From NCBI RefSeq assembly GCF_034670125.1, contig NZ_JAXMOC010000001.1, forward strand, positions 186,001 to 250,000: a stretch of 64,000 nt of DNA, in the 5' to 3' direction. The translations under genes were made by a program, and so were the position numbers. Of the stretch, positions 14,751-26,700 are shown piece after piece. A model generated the notes under the pieces. It was not told the DNA's origin. It did not search any database and was given only the letters and a program-made list of their open reading frames with translations. The stretch comes from Maricaulis sp034670125. GTDB taxonomy: Bacteria; Pseudomonadota; Alphaproteobacteria; Caulobacterales; Maricaulaceae. Position 1 is the first letter of the stretch. Every line of letters begins with the position of its first letter.

Positions 14751-17700
14751 CTAGAAACGGACGCGGAAGTCGATGCCGGCGCGGTGGTGGTGGGTCGCGG
14801 CGCCGAACTCGGCGTCATACCCGATCGACAGGCCAACCCGCTCATTACCCGCAATCTCGATATCCGCACCGATCTGGTAGACCAGCTGATCGAGCGAGGT
14901 GCCGATCATCGCCGGATCCGCCAGCGGGTTGGAACCGAGGAAGCGCATCGGCAGCTCGAGACGGTCCTGCGTGCTCACGCGCAGACCACCGGTCAGCGAG
15001 ACAACACCCACCATGTCTTCCGTCTCCCGGAAGATATGGCCAACCGTCAGCTGCGGATTAATCGCACCGATCAGCTCCTTGTCGGCCCGCACCTCAATGC
15101 CCAGACCGTCCAAACCCTCTTCGATCAGGCCATCATGATAGAGCGCCGTCAGCGAGGCCGAGACCTGCGGGCGGGCGAAGAAGCTGCCATGACGGAAGCT
15201 ATCACCCACATGACCGCCAAGCCGCGCATAACCAGTCTCCGGCATCGAGGTGCCGACACCGCTGGTGAACACCGTCACCGCACGCTCGGTCTCATGCCAG
15301 GACCAGCCACCCGACACCGCAGCCCCGTAATAGGGACCCGTCGCCGGATTGCGCTCGACACCCAGACCCACCGAGAAGCCCTGGCTCTCGGTGCGGGCCC
15401 GGTGACCGTCAATGCGAACCGGATCCGTGGTCTCGTAGCTGACACCGGCCGCAACCGACCAGTCATCGCCCACATGCCGCTCGAACCCGCCAGTAAAGCG
15501 CATCGACTGCGCCTCGGTATGCAGGTTCTCGACTGTCGCGTCGCGACGGTTTGCCGTCATCTCCAGGCGCGACCACACACATTGGTCATCGCCGCTTGAG
15601 ACCGGAGAGCCGCAATTGAACAAGTCATCGGCAAAATTGTTTGCCGCAGTCAGCTGACCATGCATAACCGCAAGGTGGGGCTCGGGATTGAGCTCCGCGA
15701 AAATCGCCTCATACACGTCCAGCTGATCGCTCTGCATATTGCCCAGAAGGGCCAGAAGGCGACCCATCCCGGCTGAACCGCCAGCCTGGACAGCGGAGTC
15801 CATATGCCCCCCCAACGCCCGGCCATTGCGGTTCAGGCTGGGCAGACCAAAGTCGGTCTCGATCAGCAGGTGAACACCCGCCGCATCGGCCGCGATCGAG
15901 TAATCAACCGCCATCGTGTCGCGGATGGTCAGGCCATTGTCGATCCCGCCCTCACCGGTGGCGAACAGCGTCACCGGATCATCATTCTCAAGCCAGGTCA
16001 GCGTGATGTCACCGGTGCCGGCCACCGCCGCCGAACCAGTGACATTGACCCGGTCAGAGGCATAGGGACCATAGGCCACGTCGAACACCAGATGGCCATC
16101 GGCCGTCTGCTCGAAATGACCATCCAGCTCGACCGTGTTGATGACCCGGGCTCCGTAATAGAGGTTGGTCGTCGGATCGCCTTGGTTGTCGAGATTGCCG
16201 AACGTGTCCCCGTTGAGTAGATCGATCGGATAGGCCGAGGCCGACAGGCCCATCAGGAAGGTCCCGGAGTTGCGGAAAGTCGCCGCATTGACGGGGCCTT
16301 CCGCAGCCACAAACCGGGTCTGGTCCGGGCTGCCCGCGGCCATTTCATCCGCCTCATCCAGCGTATCCATCACGAACACACGGCCTGGTTTGCCGCTTGG
16401 CCCGGAACCGGGTGGTATGGGGTCGACAGCAGAGGGTAAAATTGCGTCCTGAACCGGTAGCTTGACCGCTCCCCCCATACTCTCGACGGCAGCGCTGACC
16501 GGCAATTGCTCCGCCAGAGCCAGCTCGTTCTGAACCGGCCGCTTGCCATCATAATGACTACCGCCAGAAGAGGCAGAGAGCGCGGCTACAGGCGCGGCTT
16601 GTCCCCCCATATTCTCGACGGCAGCGCTGACCGGCAATTGCTCCGCCGGAGCCAGCTCGTTCTGAACCGGCCGCTTTCCATCATAATGGCTGCCGCCAGA
16701 AGATGCCGCGAGCGAGGCTACAGGCGCGGCTTGCTGTTCAATGGTTTCGTGCCGTGAAGCCGGGCCGACTCGCCCGCTCTCATCCGTAACTTCAGACACG
16801 ATTGGCGACACGAATTCAAATCCGGTCTGGGTCGGCACAGCCCGCACCGCGGCTGCGCTCGCAAGCGAGGCAGACGGTGGGTCACGCAAGTCGATGGTGT
16901 CCATCGCGACAAATGTTGAGCCGGCAACATTGTCGAACGAGTTGTCTCCGGAACCGAGGTCAAGGCTGCCGACAACAAGACCAAAATTGCTGACCGCGTC
17001 ATTGCCGTCCGTGCCGGTGATCGCCAGACCGGAGACCGAGGACACCGAGCCAAAGCTGGTCAGCTGGTTGGTGGAGCCGCCTTCAAATGCCACGCCGACA
17101 CCGGAGCCAGAGCCGCCACGGACCAGACCGGTAATCTCCATCAGAATATTGCCCGCGCCGTTTACACCGCGGCTTTGGGCGAAGACCGCCGAAGAATTTT
17201 CACCGGGCGCAAAAACCGCGCCGTCGACATTGATCGTGATGTCACCACCCGCTCCGTCGCCGCCGGATACGTAGGCACCATCAGCCCAGCCGCCACCACC
17301 GCCGAGTGACTGGGCGATGATACCGAATGCGTTGTCGCCAGTTGCAGCCACATTCCCGTCGATTGTGAAAGCAATCCGCCCTCCGTCGCCACCGGTAGCA
17401 TCGCTAACCTCGAGGATCTCAGCTGCGAATTGGCTCGACGCAAATCCACCGCCGCCGCCAATAGACTGAAGTATTACGCCATAAGCGTTGTCACCAGAGA
17501 TGGAGACATCGCCTCCGAACACTGACGTAATTGCCCCGCCAGTCTCACCAAGACTTTGCGCAAGCATGCCATGGGACCTGTCGCCAAATGTGACCAGGTC
17601 ACCAGCAAGACGTATATCGACATCGCCGCCGCTGCCCGATCCACCAGCCGATGCGGAGAACAGGCTGGGCTCAACGTCGTCATCGTCAGTCGCTCCGGTC

Positions 17701-20700
17701 GTAAGCGTTAGCCCACCGCCACCGGCACTCATAGCAACGAGACCGATCGAGGATTCACTCAGAGTCTGAACCGTCCCACCAATGTTTATCGATATCGAAC
17801 CCCCATCGCCGATACCGTCAGACCTGGCATCGATACTTACTGAAGAGCCATTTGAGTCTGTGGCGACAGAACCACCACCCCCGCCGATAGACTGTGCAAG
17901 CACAGCAGTCGCAGCGCGCCCCTCTACAAACAAGGCACCCTCAACGTCCAAATCGATATCACCGCCATCGCCAGATGCTGAGCCCTCGGCGCCATAGAAC
18001 AATTGCAGTTCATCTCCGCCCAGGTGGGTTACCTGGCCGCCACCAGCTCCGACCGATTGTAGAAGAATTGCGTAGGAACCAACTCCTGAAACGATCACGT
18101 TTTCATTGAAAACCGCGGTTACCAAGCCACCGTCCAATGTGGACCCGCTGAGTGCGCCTAGCGAAAATTCGGCTGACACGCCTTCAGCGCCAAGTCCGCT
18201 GAATGAAGCTCGGGTATAACCGCCGCCACCGCCAATGCTTTGCATTAAAGCTCCACGCGCCGCGGTTCCGAGCGCTATCAGGTCGCTTGCTTGCGTTCGG
18301 AAAACATCGCCACCGGTTTCGTTTTGACCGCCTTCGCCCCCCATCCCCACCGAGAATCGGTCGAAGACAAGGCCCGATGGGACATCGACAATAATGTTCG
18401 CGCCACCACCGCCGCCGCCAATGGATTGGTCAATTGCGGCAATGGACAAATCCCCTTCGACGTACAAAAGAGCTTGTTGATCTATCTGCAGATCACCGCC
18501 GGAGTTGTTTACTCCATTCTTGCCACCGAAACTGATTCCGATCGCAAGGTCCTCAGGGGAAAGGTCTCCAACCCCTCCTCCAGGACCCGATGAATCTTGC
18601 ACTACATCGACAAAAAGGTTGAATAGGCCACCGCCTCCACCAATGGAACTCGCTTCGCTTGCAGAACCCACATCTCCGCGTGACACAAAGGTTCCGGTAG
18701 AGCTTGACCGTATATTGCCGGCGTTCTGATTAACTGTTGTATCGCCGCCAAGGTAGCCAGAGAAGTGAGGCGCCGAATCCGCGGCGGGGCTTGGATTGTC
18801 GATCGGAGTACCAGCTAGCCAATCCACCTCTGAAAAATCGAAAGAGATGGAGCCACCGCCGCCGGCAATCGATTGTATATGCGTTGTCCTCGCGAGCACA
18901 CCTTCTGTAGTGATGCTACCCGTATTTCTTAGATTAACTTCGGGGGCATCGCCGCCGGACGATAGAAGGCTACCGCCCAATACTGCGCTGAGCGTATTGG
19001 AAAGAACCAAGGATACAGGTTCTCCAGTCGCCGCCACCCCCAAGCGCGAATGACCACCGCCGCCTCCGATCGCTCGTGCGACAATTCCATGTGCCTCCCG
19101 GCCGGTTGTGTGGATCGATCCAGAGTTGTCTATGGTTATAAGGCCCGCATCGCCTCCATCGCCTCCAATGCCACCTAGCGCAACAGCTGGAGCATTGCTC
19201 CGAGCGTTCAGCGAGATGTTGCCGGCGAAAGCAAAGCCCCCATTGCCACCTCCTCCGCCAATCGACTCAGCGAGGATTCCGTACGCTCGCGCTCCTTCCG
19301 TGAAAATCAAGCCCTTGTTGTTAACAGTGACATCTCCACCGCGGCCTCCAGTTCCACCCAGGCCACCAATCGCAACGCCCAACTCCATATCAATTGGAAG
19401 TGCCGAAGACCCAACTTCGGCGTTGGTGCCCTGGATAGTGAATACGCTGCCGCCGTCGCCGCCGCCGCCGCCAACAGAGCGCGCATAGATGCCGTGTCCC
19501 TCATCACCAGCTGTTTGAATCAACCCTCGAAGGTCTTGCTGAGAAAACTGCCCATTCTCGACAAAAACGCTCCCGCCAGAATCGCCAACGCCTCCTGCCC
19601 CGCCGATATTTATGGTGACTGAATTGCGGTACTCACTCGACCGACGTGCATTGCTCAAATCGAGGTTAGCCACCAACCCGGCAGAACCACCACCGCCACC
19701 GACGCTGTGCGCCAGAATCCCTCTTGAGAAATCCGCTCGGGCAACGACGGCGCCGGTATTGCGCACATCAATTGACCCACCATGCCCGCCGTTGCCGCCA
19801 GACCCCCCGATATTCAGGCCATAGATATTGGTTGACCCGCTCGTACTAAGTCGAAGCGTACCCGTTATTCCGCCTGATCCGCCGCCCCCACCTATGGACC
19901 TCGCGACTACCCCGTCAGCGGACTCACCATTGGTAATTACGTTGCCGGAGTTGAGGATTGAAATACGCCCCCCAATGCCGCCATCGCCACCATCGCCACC
20001 GTAATTAAAGTTAAATGTATTGCTGTTTCGGGCAGCCGGAAGAATCGGATTGTCGATGTTGACGATTGGAGAAATAACATACCCGCCAGTACCGCCACCG
20101 CCACCGACCGATTCCGCAATTATACCTCGAGAATTATTCCCCCGGGTCTCAATGAGGCCGGTATTCTCTACACTGATTGCACCACCAAAAGCACCGGTGC
20201 CACCATTTCCGCCAAATGCAAGGTCGACTGTGGTAGTCGCGTTAATACTTGGGCGAATTGCCCCGCCTCCGCGACCACCGCCGCCGCCAATGGACTGAGC
20301 GAAAATTCCATGGGATTCCAAACCGGTCGTGCCAATTTGAGCGGCTGAATTGACAAACACATTACCGCCATGGCCACCGTCAGCGCCATCATGACCGAAC
20401 GAGAACCCGACTTGATGAACCACTTCATCCTTTGGGTCCCCACTTCTTTCTGTTCTGGTAATATCAATCGCGGAAGAACTGCTTGTTCCACCGCCGCCGC
20501 CAACAGATTGCGCAAACAACGCTATTGAATTGTCGCCTTTCGTATCCAAGACAGATCGAACGGTGGTCCCGTCAAACTCAAAACTTTCCAAAATGGTAGC
20601 CGCAACATCTCCACCGTCGCCACCTTGCCCGCCAGCTCTTCCGAGGGTCGCCTCAAGGGCATTCGATTGAGAAAATACCTGGGTCATTGAAAGCGCGATG

Positions 20701-23700
20701 TTTCCACCGCCACCACCAACGGACTGTGCGATCACAGCTTCGGATTCGTCGCCATCGGTGGATATTATCCCCGCATGACGAACCAAAACGGATCCACCGG
20801 AACTGGCGCTCGCGGGTGCGCCACCAACCGTAATATTGACTGAGCTTGCATTCGGATTCCTGCCGGCGCCGAGAGCAAAATTGGCATTTCCGCCACCACC
20901 ACCGACTGAAAGGGCAACTATGCCTCGAGTCTGATGGCCAGATACCAATATGTGGCCGGCATGGTCGACGCGGACCTCGCCACCCGCACCGGCTCCACCG
21001 CCGTTGCCTCCAACCAGTATATTAGCTGCGAGAGCAAAATCTGTCCGGGAGTTGGCCCCCTTGCGACCAGTCACGAGGAACGCACCGCCAGCGGTTCCGC
21101 CTCCGCCACCGATCGATTCTGCTGCTAACCCGACGGAATAATCGCCGTTGAGCCAAATAGATCCCGGCGAAAACTCACCCCCCGATGTGTAACCTCGGGT
21201 AACGGAGACGTCACCGGCATTTCCAGAGCCGCCGCCGCTTCCTCCAACAGAGGCTGCGAACGGATTACCCTCGTTCGCAAGCATGGCGGTCAGGTTGAAA
21301 GCACCACTACCCCCGCCACCACCTATGGATTGCGCTCGCAACCCAAAGTTAAAGTCAGTAAACTCTGTCGCAGTGGCAGTTATCTCGCCGGTTTCACTGT
21401 CGGCATCGAGAGTGGTATTTACGGCAATGAGCCCGTTGTTGCGAACTTCTACATCACCAGAATCAGAGCCCCCACCTGCACTACCACCGACTCCGATGGA
21501 CGCCACGTAGCCGGACGTCGTTCCAAGGCTTAAATTCGATCCGACACTGAAGTTGCCGTCACCACCGCCACCTCCAACTGACTGAGCCAGCACCCCACCA
21601 GCGCCGAGCCCGTCAACGAAAATCGCGCCAAGATGTTCGAGAACTACGCGCTCGGCCCTGCCGCCATCGCCACCATTGCCACCAACACTTACGGTTAGTG
21701 TCGGGTCGCTTGAATTGGTACTGGCCGATATACCCGCCGCGACGCTAAAGCCGCCATAACCACCGCCGCCGCCAACGGACTGCGCCAAGACACCACGAGC
21801 GAAGTTACCGCGTGCAAACAAATCTGCATTTGCCGTCGCGAAAACGTCTCCCGCAGACCCGCCGTCGCCGCCGAAGCCGCCCATACCGAGCGTCGCGTTC
21901 CCGGAATAAGAGAGTTGGCCAGAAACGTTAAACCCGCCTGCTCCACCGCCGCCGCCAACGGATTGAACGAGTAACGCGGAGCGACTATCTCCGAGTGCTC
22001 CAAGAGAGACTTGATCGGCACCAGTGTTGAACCGGACAAGGTCGGCGTCACCGCCTTCGCCACCAAAACCGCCAATGCCCAACGCAAGTCCACGAGCACT
22101 CTCGCCATCGGATATATTTCCCGAAACGTTGAAGCTACCCAGCCCCCCTCCGCCGCCGACTGACTGGGCAACAACCCCATGTGAGCCGTCTTCCAGGACC
22201 CTGACTCGGCTCGACCATTCAATGTCGTCGCCTTCTCCGCTAGGACCTAACTCCGCCCCAAAAAGGTCAGCCAGGTCTGCCAAGCTTGCCGATTCGATAT
22301 ACCGTACCGGAAGCGAGCCAGTCGCCGCGACATCACCGTCAATGTTTAGCGTTACAGTCCCAGCCGAGCCGCCATCGCCGCCAAACCCCCCAATCCCAAT
22401 AGCTGCACCTAACGTGCTGCCGTCAAGATTGGTGTTGAAAGCTACTTGGCCAGAGATATTGAAAGCCCCGCTGCCGCCTCCGCCACCGATGGATTGGGCG
22501 ACGACACCGTCAGACATAGCGCCATTGGTAATGGTGTCGCCGGTCCGGGTCAGGGAGACCGCTGAAGCGTCCCCTCCATCGCCGCCGAAGCCGCCAAGCC
22601 CGAGGCTAACGCCAATATTTCGGCCCGTGTTTGTGAAACCAAATCCGCCGGTAATGTTGAACGCGCCGCGTCCACCGGCTCCTCCGACGCTTTGAGCCAG
22701 AACACCATCCGCATCGACGCCATTGGTAAAGACAACACCGGTTGAAGAGGCGGTCACTACGCCGCCATTTCCTCCGGCTCCGCCAAACCCGCCAATACCG
22801 GCATTGATGCCCGCTGTATTGCTGCCCGTAGATAGATTCACGCCACCGGTGACATTGAACCCACCAGCGCCGCCGCCGCCCCCAACAGACTGAATAACGA
22901 GACCAAACGCATCATCACCGATGGTTGTGATGCCTCCATTCAGGTGCGCCTCAACCAAGCTGGCATTTCCGCCCCCGCCACCGAAACCGCCAAGACCAAA
23001 TCCGAGCGCCCCCGCCTGTCCCCGGGCGACTGCAATACCGCCGGTAACATTGAACCCGCCTGCACCACCGCCACCTGCCTGGCTTTGTACAAGCGCGCCA
23101 TAAGATGCATCACCACGGGTGGCAATATCGCCTTCATAAATCAGGTCGACCGCACCGGAATCGCCACCATCGCCGCCAAACCCGCCGACGCCAACGCCCA
23201 GCACACCAGCGCCGGTGCTGGCACCGCCGCTTAGCGATATTCCGCCCGTAACGTTGAAACCCCCATTGCCGCCGCCGCCGGCGAGAGATTGCGTCAGAAG
23301 ACCCGCGGATTCATGTCCGTATGTATAAATGCTGGAATTAACTCGGCCGAGAACATCGCCGGCACGTCCACCGCCGCCGCCAAATCCGCCCACACCGACA
23401 CCAATATTCCCGGCAAGGCCTTTCTCGGCCGTAACCGCAATACCGCCAGTAACATTGAACCCGCCAGATCCGCCGCCACCGCCTGCGCTGGACAGGACTA
23501 TGCCCGAGGCTTCGTGGCCCATGGTGAAAACGTCACCCCCAAGGTTGGCGATAACAGCGGACCCATGCCCGCCTTCGCCGCCAAAGCCACCAACGCCAAT
23601 GCCCAAATTTCCTGAAACACCAACCTGATATGTAACGGCTATTCCGGCTGTCACATTGAACGCGCCACTGCCACCGCCGCCGCCGACCGATTGAGCAACA

Positions 23701-26700
23701 ATGCCATCAACGCGGTCACCAACCGTCAAGACGGTGGCCCCGTCACCAGCGACAAAGTCGCGGTTGGCATTCAGGGTCACTTGCCCAGCATCCCCGCCGT
23801 CACCGCCTGCGCCACCGAATCCGATGCCTATATTTCCTGCGCCATTGGCACCTACCGCGATGCCAGCAGAGACATTGAAGCCCCCATTGCCGCCGCCACC
23901 GCCGACGGATTGGGCGAGAATGGCCGTGCCAGCCCTGTCAGGATCTGTTTCGCCCGTAAGAGCTACACGGAGTAGTCTGTCATCTTCGTCAGCATCCAGG
24001 GTGAACTCGACAGTACCAGCATTGCCGCCGCCGCCACCGGAACCACCGAAACCAATATTGATGTTACCGCTTGCACCAGTGGACGCAGAGATCCCGGCGG
24101 AGACATTAAACCCGCCCTTGCCACCGCCGCCGCCAATGGATTGGGCCAGCAGGCCGGTAACATCGCCCAAGCCTTCATAATCCCCCCCCCGGAGGCCAAG
24201 GCCGGTAAAGTCACCCCGAAAGAGGCTTGTCACTGCACCGCCATCGCCGCCACGGCCGCCGGAACCGCCAAGGCCGACACTTATCGAGCCGGAACCGGAT
24301 TGGGCCGCCGCAATTCCCGCAGTTACATTGAAGCCGCCATTGCCGCCGCCGCCGCCCACAGACTGGATTACTGCGCCGTGCGCACCTTCTCCAATTGTTA
24401 CGATGTCAGCGAGATCGGTTTCGACCGCCCCGCCATCACCGCCGCCACCGCCCTGGCCTCCAACACCAATGCCTACGCCCGCAGACCCGGCGCCGGACGC
24501 CGTGATGGACCCGACGATGCTGAAGCCGCCATCGCCACCACCACCGCCTACGGACTGGACAACGACACCATGAGATCCGACCCCGGCAGTTTGTACGGTG
24601 CCCAGAATATTCGCGCGAACAAAGTTACCATCGCCGCCAGCCCCGGCTGCCCCACCAACGCCGACTCCGACTGCCCCGCTAAAACTGCCAGCACCGGCCA
24701 CGGATCCGACAATGGCGAGATCGCCATTGCCACCGCCGCCGCCCACCGACTGGATGAATGCGCCCGTCGATGAGAACCCTTCCGTCCGGATAGAGCCATC
24801 GAAAGTGACATCAACGCCGCTTGCATTACCGCCACCGGAACCGGAACCCCCAACTCCGATCCCAACTGCGACAGCAACACCGTCAGATCCGGCGACAGGT
24901 GCCGCTATCGCAAAGCCACCGGACCCCCCGCCTCCGCCCAGAGACTGCGCGAAAATACCATTTGAGCCGGCACCACGCGTGCGGATCAGACCTCCGGAAT
25001 CCAGATAAACCGCAGTCCGGCGTTCACCGGAGGCTATAATATTGCCGTCATCATCCAGGTATTCACCGAGACTATCGCCGCCGCCACCGCCACTACCGCC
25101 GACAGCGACGCTCACACTTGCTGCCCCGCCAGGACCGCCGGCCGCGCTGACTGCGATTGCGCCGCCACCGGAACCGCCTCCACCACCGATCGATTGCAAC
25201 ATTATCCCGGTCGAGCGTGCGCCCTCTGTCAGGATATCGACATCCCCGCGAAGCCGGACCAGAGAGGCATCGCCGGCCGATGCGCCGCCGCCGCCAATCG
25301 CGACAGCCGCCGAGCCAAATAGTCCGACAGTACCGGTAACAGCCATGCCGCCATTGCCACCGCCGCGACCAACGGATTGCAGCTGGATTCCGGGCGCGAA
25401 GTATCCTCTGGTCGAGATGACACTCGTCGCCTCACGCTCAACACCGCCAGCGAGAACTGAACGCGGCAACAGGTCTAGCGAAACAAGATGACCATTCCCC
25501 CCCGCACCGCCCTGACCGCCCAGCGCCAGGCCAAAATAAAGTCCGCCGGCAACAGTCACCCCGCCATTGCCGCCACCACCACCGATAGACTGACCAAACA
25601 CACCGGCGGAAAGGGCCCCTTGCGTTTCAACCACGCCCCCGACCCGCATGTGGACATCCCCACCATGACTGGCGTCGCCACCGTCGCCGCCCAAACTCAA
25701 GACCCCGACAGTTGTCCCGGCATTTCCGCCACCGCCGCCGACAGATTGAGCCCCTATCCCAAGCGAAAAAATCCCTTGCGTTTGAATGTTCGCATGCGAG
25801 TCGAGCGTCACGTAACCGGCACTACCGCCACCGCCGCCGGTCGCACCAAGCGCCACGACTCCGACAGTCGTGCGACCAGTGCCGCCGCCACCTCCGACCG
25901 ACTGGGCAAGGACAGCTGTTGAGGCCATACCGCGGGTCTCAACCTGCGCACCACGTTGGAGGGTGAGCGCTACAGAGCCGCCGTCTCCGCCGGAGCCGCC
26001 ACTTGCTCCAAAGGCTCCAAGGCCAACGCTTGTTCCGGTAGCCCCTCCGCCACCGCCAACAGATTGGGCCAGCACTCCGGTCGATCCGATGCCCGCCGTA
26101 AAGACACGAGCGGTCGACAACAGATCGAGTGCAACGGAGCCACCATTGCCTCCGCCACTTCCATCATCGCCAAACGCTGCAAGACCACCGGCATCGCCAG
26201 CCTGACCGCCTGTCCCGCCCAGGCTTTGAGCAAAAACACCCGGCGCGCCGATCCCGTATGTCTGTACACTCCCAGCGAAGGTCAGATTGACATTGCCACC
26301 ATCACCCCCGTCCTTTGCGCGCCCGGCAAAGGCGAAAAGGTTGTAAGCACTGCCGCCTGAACCGGCGCCTCCGCCGAGACTTTGCGCCAGCACGCCCGCG
26401 CTGCCTTCTCCGCGTGTTGTGATGGAAGTGGTCGAAGAAAGGACGTCGAGGGTCACATTGCCGCCGTCATTGCCCTCGCCACCATCTCCAGCACCGCTGA
26501 TTGCGAGGGTGGAATCACCACCCTGCCCACCAACACCGGACCGGCTTTGCGCAACAATACCGTGCGCTTCGCTTCCGGTTGTATTGATCGTACCGCCCTG
26601 CACGGTCAGCCATACATTACCACCAGCTCCACCGCGCCCGCCGGGCTTTCCACCTCCAACGATACTGAGGGTCGCATCCCCGCCATGGCCACCGTTTCCA

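Noticed and set aside
17400..26500. CRISPR-like impression from regularly recurring GC-rich motifs
   Set aside because: The recurring unit is a degenerate coding repeat without constant-length spacers; it lies in one long open frame.
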